Assembly (NCBI RefSeq): GCF_000568405.1
Contig: NZ_ARZY01000017.1
Location: forward strand, 1 to 64,000
Length of the DNA: 64,000 bases
Reading direction: 5' to 3'
From: Catenovulum agarivorans DS-2
GTDB lineage: Bacteria > Pseudomonadota > Gammaproteobacteria > Enterobacterales > Alteromonadaceae
The position numbers and the translations under genes are program-made. Of this stretch, positions 54,165 to 64,000 are shown in pieces. Position 1 is the stretch's first letter, and every line of letters begins with the position of its first letter. The notes under the pieces were generated by a model. That model saw only the letters and a program-made list of their open reading frames with translations. It had not been told where the DNA came from and made no database searches.

Positions 54165-57100
54165 ATGAAAATGCCTAACAAACTGAAATCTAATCTTGCT
54201 TTGTGTGTGGCTATCGGATTGTTGTCTGGATGTTTTGGTGGTTCGAGTAATACGCCGAAGCCGACGCCAACACCGACTCCAACACCGACTCCAACACCGA
54301 CGCCGACTCCGACGCCGACGCCAACTCCGACCCCAACACCGACTCCGACGCCGACGCCGACACCAACACCGACGCCAACACCAACACCGAGTGCTCAAGT
54401 ATCAGGTATTGCCGCCAAGGGCATTATTAAAAATGGTGTGGTCACTTTATTTAGAGTTGAAGCTGACGGTTCGTTAGGCGCTCAGTTGCAGACTAACCCT
54501 TCTCCGATTGAAACCAATGCGAAAGGGCAATATAGCGCTGAAATTGTTGAAGACTATGAAGGTGCGATTAAAATTGAAGTAACCCGAAACGATGATACTC
54601 GTATGGTCTGTGATGTGGTAGAAGGCTGTGGAGATGGTATTGAATTCGGTGATGAGTTGACTTTGGACAGTACGTTCAAACTTTCAGCAGTAACCAAAGC
54701 AAAGAAAGAGCAAGGTCAAGACAAAGCTGTTGTCGAAACTAACGTCACCCCATTAACAGATATTGCTGCGGCCATTTTTGCGGAGACGGTCGCAAACGCT
54801 GGTAGTACTCAAGTTGACCCTGAAGATGTAGTTAAAGCTGCGAATAAGCAAGTCGCTGAAATTTTTAAACTGGGCGATGGTGTTGATGTTTCAGAAATTC
54901 CTGTCATTGATATCACAGATCAAGATGAAATTGAAAAAGCAGATGCTGAGTCTTTCCAAGCCGCGGCAGTGGTCTCTGCTATCGCAGCAAAAGCAGTTAA
55001 GTCTGAAAACTTGACGGTATTTTTAGAAGAAGCAGCCAAAGACATTGCACAGAATAAAGGTACTGTCAAAGCAAAAGCTGCAGCTGCTGACGCTGATAAG
55101 TTTAAGATTACCTTAGAAGACACTGTCGAGCAGGTGAAAAACCTAAATGATAATCTACAAACTAAGATTAAAGAAAAAATTGAGCGTTCAACAGATCTAA
55201 CTGACGAGGAAAAACAACAAGCTAAGGATAAAGCAGATCAAGCATTCCAAACCAATGATCAAATTAGTGCTGCCGCTACAGGATATGTAGCTGATACTGA
55301 AGAAGTTATAGAGCAGGCGGAACAAAATCAAACTGACCGAGCAGGTGACGCGCTGGAAGTAGACGATATTGAGCCTGAACCAACCGGACCTGTCATTGTT
55401 GGTAAGCTGTTTGTTGATACTAAGAAACTTGATGAAGACGGAGAAATTACCTTTGATCCGTTAGAAAATGATACGCTTCGAGTTGAGAATGATACCTCTG
55501 CTGTCGCGACGCTAGATAGCATAACGACTGCGCAATCTGGTACTGCAACCATTGTGGATGGCAAAGTTAAATATGTTCCTAATGCCGACTTCCATGGTGC
55601 AGATACAATTGACTATACGGTCAAGATTTTAGATGAAACTCGTACCGGTAAAATTATATTTACGGTAAGACCACTACGCGACACTATGGATCACAATGTT
55701 GACTTAGATGAAGACAATACACATGTGCAGGCGATAGCGAGTCACACCATAGACAATATTCAAAGTGTGGTTATTTCAAAGCAACCTGCACACGGCACAG
55801 CGAGTGTCTCAATGAATGAAGATAGCAGTCGCTATCGCATATCTTATACACCTGATGCAGATTTTAATGGTGATGACACCTTGGAATTTGCAGTAACAAC
55901 AAATGTTGTGCTTGAAGGTGGCAGTAACGAAGTAGAAACTGGTTCAATTAATTATAAGGTCAAATCCTTTGCAGACGCGGTCGACGATTCGATTGATGCG
56001 CTACAGTATGTATTTAAAGACGGTATTGACTTAACGGCAAATGACAAATTTTCAGGTGCAGTTGCAACAGTATCCTTGTTAGATGGCAACACAGCGGTGC
56101 AATCTTTATCGACTTCGTTGGCAAATATTATAATTGAAAGTGACAACACCCTAACTTATCAACCTTTAGATGGTGTATCTGGCTCTGAGGAGTTTACCTA
56201 TCAGGTCACGACTGAAACTGGGGCTGTCGAAACAGCTAAAGTAAAAGTTGATATTGCAGAAAATGGCGCGACTCAACGAGCCCTTGCAATGGTTGACGAT
56301 ATCCGTACTTGGGGCGCTTATATGTTCCCGGATAAGTTCACTGGACCAAGAGACTTAGTCGATGACACTGAGCAGCTGTTTGATGCAATTGATGCTGCTA
56401 TGCCAGTGTTTGCAGATGAAGTTGCAGAGTTGGAAATGATAGGTGATGTTGCATCATTATTAGAAGCTATCACAGATGATGTTATTGACGACAACACTGA
56501 TTTGTCAATTTTTGAAACAGCAGATCTTGCTCTATATGATGACTCTTTCACTGGTAAAGTGGAAGTTGTCGAGCTAATGGATGGTCAGGCTAGCTTTGAG
56601 GTTGACCTTGAACAGGATGGCGTGACCCTGAAAGGTAAATTGACCTTGATGCTACCTGATGAAGAAAATGACGCAACGGTTGCGGAAAAAACTCTATCTC
56701 TGGAGCTGAATGGACAGTTAGATGCAGGTACAACGACCATTGATATCTCTGAAGGTTTGATTGCAGTGCTAATTGCAGGTGCAGACCATTCGACAGAAGA
56801 GCAAAACGAAGTGTTGAGCATTGACTTTGAGCTTATGGTTGAGCTAATGCAAGATAGCCTTGCAAATGAAGTTGATGACAAAGTGACATTTACTGGTGAG
56901 TTGAATGCAACTGTTGTTAAAGGCCAAGAGTTTACCGTGATCAACCATGATACAGATGATGGGGTAAGTGAAACAGAAGTGTTTGATTTATATTTACCTT
57001 CTCGAATTCATGCTAAAGGTGCATTCTTAGTGAATGATACAGATGAGTTTGATGCTTCGTTATTAATCATGGTTGCGAATGCCAAAGAGCACAAATTGGC

Positions 57101-57569
57101 ACAACCCATCGAAATTTACGATTTAAGTGAAGAAGATGTTGACGGTAAAATTGAGGATGAAGACAACTGGCTGAACGTAACTGGTACCTTAAGTTTTTAT
57201 GCAAATCCTTCGGTGCAACAGCAGGGTGAAATCCAGTTAACAGTTCGTCGTGTTGCATACGATGAAGTTGAAGTTGATGTTGAGCTATCTGATAACAATA
57301 GCGAACTGCACATTATGCTTGATTCGGACAGCGACGGTGATTTAATCATTCGTAATAGTTTTGATGTACAAAACGGCAACGGATTGGTGATTGAGTACAA
57401 CGAAGATGGTATTGGTGAAGTCGATGATTCAGACCCTGATGCAGCGAAAATTGTGGCAATTATTCGTGACACGCGTGACAACAACAGAATACTTGCGACA
57501 TTTGAGCAGTCGGGTGACTTAGTAACGGTTTTCTATACTGAAACAAACAAGTTTGAGACGCTTTACTAA
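54165..57569 (+). CDS. Large Pro-Thr-stalk surface lipoprotein
   Basis: A 1134-residue protein of unknown function. A signal peptide with lipobox LLSGC (Cys23) is followed by a strict Pro-Thr repeat (residues 33-75), a rigid stalk likely to lift the rest from the outer membrane. Then comes a carboxypeptidase-regulatory-like segment (about 80-150, [17 protein letters not shown]... with CDVVEGCGD). A helical, Ala/Lys/Glu-rich part runs to about 400, Ig-like/tandem-95 units follow (for example [27 protein letters not shown]), and a long acidic beta-rich tail completes it. No enzyme motif is seen. It stands alone, with a terminator behind. Confidence 0.78.
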   Translation: MKMPNKLKSNLALCVAIGLLSGCFGGSSNTPKPTPTPTPTPTPTPTPTPTPTPTPTPTPTPTPTPTPTPTPTPTPSAQVSGIAAKGIIKNGVVTLFRVEADGSLGAQLQTNPSPIETNAKGQYSAEIVEDYEGAIKIEVTRNDDTRMVCDVVEGCGDGIEFGDELTLDSTFKLSAVTKAKKEQGQDKAVVETNVTPLTDIAAAIFAETVANAGSTQVDPEDVVKAANKQVAEIFKLGDGVDVSEIPVIDITDQDEIEKADAESFQAAAVVSAIAAKAVKSENLTVFLEEAAKDIAQNKGTVKAKAAAADADKFKITLEDTVEQVKNLNDNLQTKIKEKIERSTDLTDEEKQQAKDKADQAFQTNDQISAAATGYVADTEEVIEQAEQNQTDRAGDALEVDDIEPEPTGPVIVGKLFVDTKKLDEDGEITFDPLENDTLRVENDTSAVATLDSITTAQSGTATIVDGKVKYVPNADFHGADTIDYTVKILDETRTGKIIFTVRPLRDTMDHNVDLDEDNTHVQAIASHTIDNIQSVVISKQPAHGTASVSMNEDSSRYRISYTPDADFNGDDTLEFAVTTNVVLEGGSNEVETGSINYKVKSFADAVDDSIDALQYVFKDGIDLTANDKFSGAVATVSLLDGNTAVQSLSTSLANIIIESDNTLTYQPLDGVSGSEEFTYQVTTETGAVETAKVKVDIAENGATQRALAMVDDIRTWGAYMFPDKFTGPRDLVDDTEQLFDAIDAAMPVFADEVAELEMIGDVASLLEAITDDVIDDNTDLSIFETADLALYDDSFTGKVEVVELMDGQASFEVDLEQDGVTLKGKLTLMLPDEENDATVAEKTLSLELNGQLDAGTTTIDISEGLIAVLIAGADHSTEEQNEVLSIDFELMVELMQDSLANEVDDKVTFTGELNATVVKGQEFTVINHDTDDGVSETEVFDLYLPSRIHAKGAFLVNDTDEFDASLLIMVANAKEHKLAQPIEIYDLSEEDVDGKIEDEDNWLNVTGTLSFYANPSVQQQGEIQLTVRRVAYDEVEVDVELSDNNSELHIMLDSDSDGDLIIRNSFDVQNGNGLVIEYNEDGIGEVDDSDPDAAKIVAIIRDTRDNNRILATFEQSGDLVTVFYTETNKFETLY
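54261..54389 (+). repeat. Pro-Thr microsatellite in the lipoprotein gene
   Basis: 129 bp of a CCNACN hexanucleotide repeat (21.5 copies) encoding P-(TP)21, with synonymous changes between units. Copy number is likely to vary between strains by slippage, changing stalk length in frame. Confidence 0.9.
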
Positions 57570-57588
57570 CAGACACTTGATTCAGGAA

Positions 57589-57614
57589 AAAGGGGGCAAT
57601 CGCCCCCTTTTTTA
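57589..57614 (+). terminator. Intrinsic terminator after the lipoprotein gene
   Basis: AAAGGGGGC (57589-57597) pairs with GCCCCCTTT (57602-57610) around AATC, followed by a run of T. Confidence 0.94.
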
Positions 57615-57659
57615 TCGAGAAAATGCAAGATTTAGCATTATAAAAAGTACGGACCTTGG

Positions 57660-58817
57660 ATGAAAAATTACGGTTATTTAATAATAAAAATATGCGCATT
57701 ATTGGCCACTTCTCCTCAAACATTTGCAAAGGACAACGATAAATACCAGCTGTCTCTTTCAGCTGAATCATTTAGTTACAGTGAAATTATGCCGGTTATT
57801 CAAACCTTTGGTGGGGTGATCCCAATTGCTAAAATTGGTAAACAGGCAAGCTTTTCTGAGAGCCCAGAGAAGGGCCGGCATGGCCTTACCCATAATAAAG
57901 CATATCTTGAAGCTTTATATAATAATTGGTCGTTTCATTTAACTACCCGCTACGACTATGTCATAGATTTCACACCAGATGCTGCTCAATTATTCTTCCT
58001 TGATCGAGCAGAGCGACCAGTAGATAAAGATGAATATACAATCTATTTTAAAGCAAAACATATTCGTGCAAATGGGATTGGTTTCGCTTATCAAAATGAC
58101 TATGGCAACTTTTCCTATAAAGTCTTAGCCAATTATTGGAATGTCGGTTACATGGAAGACGGTGAACTTAATGGTACATTTTTAGTAAACGAAGACGGTG
58201 ATTCTTTTGAAGTCACTGGTGATATTGACTATGCATATTACAAAGATGTGGTACTCGATCGAAAAAACTGTCCGAGAACCGACCCGCCAAAAGCTGGCTG
58301 TCATGGTGCTTGGCAAATGGATGGAACAGGCGTTAGCTTAGATCTATTTTTGGCCTATCGTTTTTCAAACGATTGGCGAATCGCTTTGTCTGTGTTTGAT
58401 GCGTATAACAAATTTAAGTTTGAACGTTTAGGTAAAACTATTGGCCAATTAGACACTCGTAACGAAGTGTTTAACCAAGATGGCACTTTTAGTATTAATC
58501 CAAGTTTTGTTGGCTCATATCCAGATGGCAAACATCAGCTAAGTGTATCTACTCAGGCGAAAGCTAGATTAGATGGCAAATGGCATATTCCAATTTGGTC
58601 TGAATTTTATGTGTCAGATGGTCAAGCCATTCCAAGCTTTGGTATTGGCTATGATGTAGAAAATTGGCGGCTTGAAGCTGGTTATCAATTTACAACCCAA
58701 GCTTATATTTTTGCGATTAAACATCCAATTGTTCATGTGACTTTAGGAAGCGAAACGACAGACTTAGTTAATGCTAAAACCATTACATTAAACTTTGGCA
58801 TCAACTACCAGTTTTAA
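57660..58817 (+). CDS. Predicted outer-membrane beta-barrel protein
   Basis: A 385-residue protein of unknown function. A signal peptide (about 1-24) is followed by many alternating, aromatic-rich strands, and the protein ends in LNFGINYQF, a typical C-terminal Phe beta-signal for BamA insertion. A NCPRTDPPKAGCHGAW loop with two Cys may form a disulfide. It starts 50 bp after the terminator of the lipoprotein gene. The two may be functionally related but are not obviously co-transcribed. No specific family recognised. Confidence 0.72.
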   Translation: MKNYGYLIIKICALLATSPQTFAKDNDKYQLSLSAESFSYSEIMPVIQTFGGVIPIAKIGKQASFSESPEKGRHGLTHNKAYLEALYNNWSFHLTTRYDYVIDFTPDAAQLFFLDRAERPVDKDEYTIYFKAKHIRANGIGFAYQNDYGNFSYKVLANYWNVGYMEDGELNGTFLVNEDGDSFEVTGDIDYAYYKDVVLDRKNCPRTDPPKAGCHGAWQMDGTGVSLDLFLAYRFSNDWRIALSVFDAYNKFKFERLGKTIGQLDTRNEVFNQDGTFSINPSFVGSYPDGKHQLSVSTQAKARLDGKWHIPIWSEFYVSDGQAIPSFGIGYDVENWRLEAGYQFTTQAYIFAIKHPIVHVTLGSETTDLVNAKTITLNFGINYQF

Positions 58818-58820
58818 TGA

Positions 58821-60785
58821 TTAAAAGGGTTTGCTGCGAGCGCGTTTGTATAAGTACAAAGCTACTAATGCAAACCCAAACAGGCCAGTGTATTGAGCTG
58901 CTGAAATCTCTGTTGGCAGCGGCATTATAAAGGTTGCGGATATGGCTAACATGACGCCCATTAACGCCTCACCAGTTACCAGCCCTGATGCGATTAGAAT
59001 ACCTGTTGATTTGTGTTCATCTTCACTATTTCTTTGTTTAAAGCTTAAAATGGCGCTAATCAGGCCGCCAGCAAATAAAGTTGCAACCAATGCAAACGGC
59101 AAATACATACCAATCGCAATTGCTAAGATGTGCAGTTTGAATTTAGCTTTTCGCAGATGGAGTAGTGCATCAAATAGTAAAATTATGATGCCAAATACAA
59201 CACCTAACCCCAGATAAAATAGATTAATTGTTTGATCGAAAATAGTCCGGGTAAGTTCTGCCATTAAACCCGCTTGTGGAGCGGCTAATGGTGTTATGCC
59301 GTGTTGAACACTTCGGCCAATCCCATATGCAGTATCAAGTAAACTGAGGATCAGGGGTAATATGGTTGCAGCAAGGACAACACCGAGTATCTGAAAACAC
59401 TGTTGTTTCCATGGTGCTGAGTTAACTTCGTGGCCACATTTTAAATCTTGTAAAGTGTCGCCTGCAATCGCTGCAGAGCAGCAAACAACTGCGGCGATAA
59501 AGAGTACTGCAATAGGCGCTACTTTAGCCCAAGGTTCAAACCATAAACTTAAATAGTATAGCAATATAGCACTGAGCAGTACTGTACATATGGTTACAGC
59601 GGACACTGGATTGTTAGAGCTACCAACCACACCAGCCATGTAACCGGCGACACTTGAAAATACGAAAGCAAAGGCAAACAAAAGTACAAAACTAAGCAGG
59701 CCGATTAAGATTGCATCTACGATATTATTAAATTGCAGCGCAATGATTAAACTAGGCGCTATCAAGCACAAAGGAATGCACATTAGCATCCAAATATTGG
59801 GTAAATCTTGTTGTTCTGAAAGACCGCTGTTGTGTTGGAGTTTAAACGAAATAACACTTTGTTTAATGCTATAAAAAAGCGGTTTCACTAGTTTAATAAA
59901 GGTATAAATTGCACCAACTAAAATTGTCCCAACACCAATAGAGCGATTTTGTTGCCAAATTTGTGCAGCTAATTGTTGTAGTTCATTAACTGACCAGTCA
60001 GCAAGCTGCGGTGAGTTTGTTAGCCATTCAGAATGGTTGAATACAAGTTGTAGTGGGATCCCTAGCAGGGTTGTCACTAAACCACCAATAAATACTTGAG
60101 CTGCAATACCTATCCCTAATATATAACCAATTGCGAGTAGTGCTGGGCTTAGTTGAAAACTGGCGTGAAAGAGCAGATTGTTTTGAGACCAAGGTATTAA
60201 CACGGTAAGTTTTTGCGCCATCATACCAAAGCCATCAGCAGTTAACTTATAAACCGCACCAATGCCAGTTGCTTGCATAATATGCCGTGTTCCGACACTA
60301 GCAAAACCAGTTTTGACCTGATTGTTAAAGCCAGATTGAAGGATTTTGGCAGTCGCAACGCCCTCAGGGTAAGGTAAGCTTTGTTGAACAATAAAGGTAT
60401 TACGTAGTGGGATAGTGAAAATAGTACCAAGCAAACCACCACTTAGGGCGATTAAAAAACACTGCCAATAATGGTACTGCTCCCATGCGTTGGTAATAAC
60501 GAGGGCAGGGGTAATAAATATAACACCCGCGGCTAGCGCTTCTCCGGCCGAAGCACTTGTTTGCACCATATTGCTTTGCTGAATATTACTATTTTTAAAC
60601 CAGCTGAGTATTGCCATACTCAGAGCTGCAGCAGGTATAGAGGCGGATACTGTCATACCAACCATTAATCCTATGTATGCGTTTGCGGCTGTTAAGCATA
60701 GGGTTATTAACACGGCAATTACAAGCGTGCGAGAGGAAAACTCTGGGTGCTTAAATAAATTTGTGAGTTGTTGATGTATAGGCAT
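58821..60785 (-). CDS. OPT family oligopeptide transporter
   Basis: A 654-residue polytopic membrane protein of the OPT family with about 14 hydrophobic segments. The N-terminus has AANAYIGLMVGMTVSASIPAAALSMAIL and QTSASAGEALAAGVIFITPALVI, both family features. YPEGVATAKIL is the conserved central motif. It is likely a proton-coupled importer of small peptides or metal-siderophore-like compounds, but no substrate can be told. It converges with the beta-barrel gene, 3 bp between stops. Confidence 0.9.
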   Translation of the reverse strand: MPIHQQLTNLFKHPEFSSRTLVIAVLITLCLTAANAYIGLMVGMTVSASIPAAALSMAILSWFKNSNIQQSNMVQTSASAGEALAAGVIFITPALVITNAWEQYHYWQCFLIALSGGLLGTIFTIPLRNTFIVQQSLPYPEGVATAKILQSGFNNQVKTGFASVGTRHIMQATGIGAVYKLTADGFGMMAQKLTVLIPWSQNNLLFHASFQLSPALLAIGYILGIGIAAQVFIGGLVTTLLGIPLQLVFNHSEWLTNSPQLADWSVNELQQLAAQIWQQNRSIGVGTILVGAIYTFIKLVKPLFYSIKQSVISFKLQHNSGLSEQQDLPNIWMLMCIPLCLIAPSLIIALQFNNIVDAILIGLLSFVLLFAFAFVFSSVAGYMAGVVGSSNNPVSAVTICTVLLSAILLYYLSLWFEPWAKVAPIAVLFIAAVVCCSAAIAGDTLQDLKCGHEVNSAPWKQQCFQILGVVLAATILPLILSLLDTAYGIGRSVQHGITPLAAPQAGLMAELTRTIFDQTINLFYLGLGVVFGIIILLFDALLHLRKAKFKLHILAIAIGMYLPFALVATLFAGGLISAILSFKQRNSEDEHKSTGILIASGLVTGEALMGVMLAISATFIMPLPTEISAAQYTGLFGFALVALYLYKRARSKPF

Positions 60786-60848
60786 GAACGCTTACCAGCA
60801 ACGTTAACATAAGATATTGATATGATTATCAAACAAAAGGGCGAGAAA

Positions 60849-60884
60849 TAAAAGACCAGCTCTTAATAAAAGTAACAGCTGGCC
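60849..60884 (-). terminator. Intrinsic terminator after suhB
   Basis: On the minus strand GGCCAGCT pairs with AGCTGGTC (60877-60884 and 60854-60861; one G-U), followed by TTTTATTT. Confidence 0.8.
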
Positions 60885-60902
60885 TAGATACACTTGTATT
60901 TA

Positions 60903-61706
60903 CTACTTCTTAAGTTCTTCAGTTAAGAATGGTTTAATTTCTTTTAGGGTAATCGCCAATAATTTAGGGTTCGCAGCAACTATGTTTCCAGAATCAAAGT
61001 AGCCATGGCCACCTGTTAAATCTGAAACCATACCACCTGCTTCGCGCACAAGTAAGTCACCGGCAGCCGTATCCCAAGGTTTGAGACCAAGTTCCCAAAA
61101 TACGTCTAAGCGGCCTGCTGCAAGATATGCTAAATCTAGCGCAGCGGCTCCTGCACGACGAACATCTCCACCCGCTTTAAATAGAGCGGTAAAAGTGGCC
61201 ATATAAGCATCGTATAAATGTTTAGCTTTGAACGGGAAACCCGTCGCTAATAAAGTGCCTGCGAGTTCTTTTTTATTTTGAACACGAATGCGATAGCCAT
61301 TCAATTGTGCACCAGAGCCTCTTACAGCACTGAACAATTCATCTCGGATGGGATCATAAACAACAGCTACCTCAGTTTTACCTTTAACGCGTAAGGCAAT
61401 TGAAACTGCAAAATGAGGGACGCCACGAGCAAAATTGGTTGTACCATCTAATGGGTCAATAACCCAGCAATAATCAGGGTTTTTACCTGCTTGATGGCCA
61501 CCTTCTTCACCAATAAAGCTGTGATCAGGGTAAGATTGCAGAATCGTTCCAATAATGGCTTTTTCAGCTTCTTTATCAATATTTGTCACAAAGTCATTAT
61601 CAGCTTTGCTTTCAACTTTTACTAAATCTAACTCGGAAAAACCACGAGCGATCACGTGGCCAGCCTTACGTGCAGCACGTACGGCGATAGTCAGCATTGG
61701 ATGCAT
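60903..61706 (-). CDS. suhB: Inositol-1-monophosphatase family protein SuhB
   Basis: A 267-residue Mg-dependent phosphatase of the IMPase family (E. coli SuhB 267). The metal-binding residues include Glu67-Glu68 in GEEGG and the motif DPLDGTTNF (Asp84, Asp87), with WELGLKPWDTAAGDLLVREAGG in the C-terminal part. E. coli SuhB also assists rRNA antitermination and assembly. Divergent from the DUF2066 gene. Confidence 0.95.
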   Translation of the reverse strand: MHPMLTIAVRAARKAGHVIARGFSELDLVKVESKADNDFVTNIDKEAEKAIIGTILQSYPDHSFIGEEGGHQAGKNPDYCWVIDPLDGTTNFARGVPHFAVSIALRVKGKTEVAVVYDPIRDELFSAVRGSGAQLNGYRIRVQNKKELAGTLLATGFPFKAKHLYDAYMATFTALFKAGGDVRRAGAAALDLAYLAAGRLDVFWELGLKPWDTAAGDLLVREAGGMVSDLTGGHGYFDSGNIVAANPKLLAITLKEIKPFLTEELKK

Positions 61707-61856
61707 TTTCTTACCCTATTTTTTAAAAGAACATTAAATCGGCGCGAATTATACATAAAGCCTATCATTCAGGCAAAGAATATCCGTTAATTCAGGTCGT
61801 TTTTCCTCTGAAAATATTTTAATATTAGCGCCAGAATAAACCTTATCAAATATTCA

Positions 61857-62951
61857 ATGGATAGTTTCGTGCGCGCAAGCGGTCTTAGAAAAATATTATT
61901 TAGTGTTATAGCTGTCATACTCTACATACCCACTGCTGTGCTGAGCATAGAAGTGAATGGATTATATTTGGGTAAAGTCGCCGTGGAAGGACAGTCTTAT
62001 CAAGATCGCTCCCAAGCATATGACCAAGCGCTAGCGCAAGTTTTAGTGCGTGTGACTGGCGAACAGAAGGTGTTGGCTAATTACAATATTAAACAAGCCT
62101 TAAAACAGCCGACAGAGTATCTAGTGCAATATAGTTTTGTTCAAGAAAATGAACAGCTGTTTTTGCAGGCACAGTTTAATGAGAAATTGATCAATCAATT
62201 GGTAAAAGACGCTGGTATTAACTTGTGGGGGGCGCGGCGACCTTTAACATTGTGGTGGTTAGCGGTAGAAAACGACAAAGGCCGACGTATAGTGTCTGAT
62301 TCAGACAAACAAATAGCTGACAGCATTAATTCGCAGGCGAAATTACGTGGCTTACCAAGTATACTGCCGATAATGGATATCGAAGATCAAATGCTCGCTT
62401 CGGTGACGGATGTTTGGGGGCGTTTTGCTCAAGCCCTCGAACCCGCAAGTGAGCGATACCAGCCAGAGGCGAGTGTGTTTGCTCGCGTATATCGTCAATC
62501 GGGTGACGCTGGGTCAGTGTTAAGCCAAGATTGGATAGTTCAACTAACTTTGGTCGACAATCGACGCAAATTCGATGCAGAATTTATTGTAGCGGATTTC
62601 GAGAAGGTTTGGCAGACAATGGTCGACTGGGTAGCTGATACGCTGGCCAAGCAATATGCAATTAAAGCGCAGCAATTTTCGGCTTCACATATAAACATTA
62701 CCATAGCTAACGTAGAAAACACTGGCCAAGCTGTAGCCATTCAGAAATTTTTAACTACAATATCGGCGGTTGATACTGCGCTTATTCAAAAGGTGAGCGA
62801 CCAAGGCGTTGAATACCAACTTCAATTGTTGGGTGAAGCGATCGATGTTTTAGAAGCACTCGCGTTAGATAATCGAGTAGAAAAAATAGTCCCTATATTT
62901 GCAGATGCTGAAAATAAAAATCAAAACCTGTATCGATGGAAAGGTAGGTAA
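61857..62951 (+). CDS. DUF2066 domain protein
   Basis: A 364-residue DUF2066 protein with an N-terminal hydrophobic signal-like segment (about 12-31), so likely exported or anchored in the inner membrane. Conserved features include QAYDQALAQVLVRVTGEQKVL, AGINLWGARRPLTLWWLAV, and a C-terminal part near FSASHINITIANVENTGQAVAIQKFLTTI. Function is unknown. It sits directly before hda, 6 bp apart, a widespread gene pair in gammaproteobacteria. Confidence 0.88.
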   Translation: MDSFVRASGLRKILFSVIAVILYIPTAVLSIEVNGLYLGKVAVEGQSYQDRSQAYDQALAQVLVRVTGEQKVLANYNIKQALKQPTEYLVQYSFVQENEQLFLQAQFNEKLINQLVKDAGINLWGARRPLTLWWLAVENDKGRRIVSDSDKQIADSINSQAKLRGLPSILPIMDIEDQMLASVTDVWGRFAQALEPASERYQPEASVFARVYRQSGDAGSVLSQDWIVQLTLVDNRRKFDAEFIVADFEKVWQTMVDWVADTLAKQYAIKAQQFSASHINITIANVENTGQAVAIQKFLTTISAVDTALIQKVSDQGVEYQLQLLGEAIDVLEALALDNRVEKIVPIFADAENKNQNLYRWKGR

Positions 62952-62957
62952 GATCCA

Positions 62958-63662
62958 TTGAAACAACAACTCACAATAGATTTCTTGTATGAACCGGAAG
63001 CGCAATTAAGCTCGTTTTATGCGAGTGGAAACGAAGTACTGATCGCCAGCTTGCAGCAACTCATTCAGCAACAAGCCAACAGTCACGCGCAAAACCTAGC
63101 GTTTGTGCATGGGCCTATGGGCTGTGGCAAATCCCACTTACTGCAAGCGCTTTGTCAATATGCGGATGAGTTAAATGTTTCGGCTCAGTATATTCCGTGT
63201 AAAGTTGTTAAGCAGATGCCAACAGAATTTACCTATGGTCTAGAAGCAAACGAATTGCTGTTAATTGATGATGTTGATGAATTTGCTTTGGATGGTAATT
63301 GGCAACGAGCTTTGTTTGATTTGATTAATCGCTGCTTAGAATTAGAGCACAAGGTCATATTCGCAGCGCGTTTACCAGCCGATGCGGTTGGATTTAATTT
63401 ACCTGATTTGGTTTCAAGGTTAAATTGGGGACAAAAATGGGCAATACAGCCACTAAATGAACAGCAACGGCAATATATGTTGCAGCAACGTAGCGAGCAC
63501 AGAGGTATTGCAATGCCAGATGAACTAGCAAGTTACATTGTGCTGCGGTGCCAGCAAGATAACGCCAGCATCATCCAGTGTCTAGATGTGTTGGACCAAC
63601 AGTCGCTGGCAGAGAAACGAAAACTCACTATTCCATTTGTAAAAAGCGTAATGGGCTGGTAA
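62958..63662 (+). CDS. hda: DnaA regulatory inactivator Hda
   Basis: A 234-residue AAA+ protein homologous to the ATPase part of DnaA. It promotes hydrolysis of DnaA-bound ATP on DNA-loaded beta clamps (RIDA). The N-terminus QLTIDF fits a clamp-binding motif. Walker A is GPMGCGKS (residues 52-59), Walker B LLLIDDV, and the C-terminal KRKLTIPFVKSVMGW matches Hda. The start is TTG with GGTAGGT upstream. It lies 6 bp after the DUF2066 gene and is likely coupled to it. Confidence 0.95.
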   Translation: MKQQLTIDFLYEPEAQLSSFYASGNEVLIASLQQLIQQQANSHAQNLAFVHGPMGCGKSHLLQALCQYADELNVSAQYIPCKVVKQMPTEFTYGLEANELLLIDDVDEFALDGNWQRALFDLINRCLELEHKVIFAARLPADAVGFNLPDLVSRLNWGQKWAIQPLNEQQRQYMLQQRSEHRGIAMPDELASYIVLRCQQDNASIIQCLDVLDQQSLAEKRKLTIPFVKSVMGW

Positions 63663-63748
63663 GGGAAGCGAAATCAAGGGAATAAGATTAATTTTATGCT
63701 AATTTGCATGTATCATGCGTGTTTATTAGATAAGCTAAAGGTTAGAAA

Positions 63749-64000
63749 TTGAAAGAACTTGTTTCAATACATGAATTTTTGGTGTTGCCAGAAGATTTAT
63801 CAGACTGGCATCAAGATAGTGAATTAGCTGCAGATAATTATAATGTCGCAATTCATTTATTGTACCAACAAGTAGAAGATGATATCGAAACCGAAACATT
63901 GTCTAGCTTACTAGAGCAGGTTTGGTATGCCTTAGCTGCGGACGAATATTTAACAGAATTTGAAGATGAGAACGAAATTATGGTTTGGGTTGAGCAGTTT
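63749..64000 (+). CDS. Unknown acidic protein (5' part)
   Basis: The 3' end is cut by the window. It begins with TTG at 63749 behind AAAGG at 7 bp and stays open for 84 codons to the edge. The visible part, starting KELVSIHEFLVLPED and with many Asp/Glu, resembles no family I can name and has no signal peptide or motif. It lies about 90 bp after hda on the same strand, with no clear terminator between. Confidence 0.6.
   Translation, partial: MKELVSIHEFLVLPEDLSDWHQDSELAADNYNVAIHLLYQQVEDDIETETLSSLLEQVWYALAADEYLTEFEDENEIMVWVEQF

Noticed and set aside
54141-54398. Minus-strand ORF rich in Cys, Trp and Arg
   Set aside because: It is only the antisense reading of the CCNACN repeat and has no independent support.
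1-64000. CRISPR array, prophage, insertion sequence, tRNA or rRNA
   Set aside because: No spaced direct repeats, no transposase, integrase or phage structural protein, and no cloverleaf or rRNA core seen by eye; a tRNAscan and IS search would settle this.

Overview
The window is a stretch of chromosome from a flagellated marine-type gammaproteobacterium, most likely of the Alteromonadales (Catenovulum or a relative is my guess). The evidence is the pepA-holC-valS / lptFG core block, polar-flagellar accessory genes flgT, flgO and flgP, cheV-cheR beside flgB, fadR, the prkA-yeaH-spoVR stress operon, and a DUF2066-hda pair. Base composition is moderately AT-rich and even. I see no prophage, transposase, CRISPR array, rRNA or tRNA.

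Layout. 1-9.8 kb: radD, then the leftward operon pepA-holC-valS, divergent from lptF-lptG (LPS export), then ybaN. 9.8-31.7 kb: a flagellar/chemotaxis island. It holds flgT divergent from flgO-flgP and a second flgO-like gene; flgA, flgM and flgN leftward; cheV-cheR; flgB to flgL; and three tandem flagellin genes. Its promoters read clearly by eye: sigma-54 type (GG-N10-GC) before flgB, flgF, flgA, flgT and flgO, and sigma-28 type (TAAAG..-N11-GCCGATA.) before flgM, flgK and each flagellin, with a weaker one before cheV. This fits early/middle sigma-54 and late sigma-28/FlgM control. 32-43 kb: an acidic Sel1-repeat protein; a lysine riboswitch with lysC; an unknown secreted protein; rlmJ; a LysR regulator divergent from azoR; asd; a patatin-like lipase; fldA; a DUF2788 protein; ybfF; and fadR. 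LysC and Asd catalyse the first two steps of the aspartate family pathway. 43.5-54 kb: the prkA (yeaG)-yeaH-spoVR (ycgB) operon, sodB, grxD, a LysR regulator, a chemoreceptor and moeA. 54-64 kb: a large surface lipoprotein with a Pro-Thr stalk, an outer-membrane beta-barrel protein, an OPT transporter, suhB, a DUF2066 protein, hda, and an unknown gene cut by the window end.

Nearly all genes belong to known families, and I did not find a convincing new multi-gene system. The least explained signals lie between or inside genes. The loops of two flagellin 3' UTR hairpins carry 13-nt perfectly complementary sequences. A perfect 12-bp inverted repeat flanks the second flagellin promoter. A 122-bp MITE-like palindrome lies between fldA and the patatin gene. 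An in-frame palindromic insertion sits in the RadD helicase core. Two divergent promoter pairs share bases (flgA/cheV and flgT/flgO).
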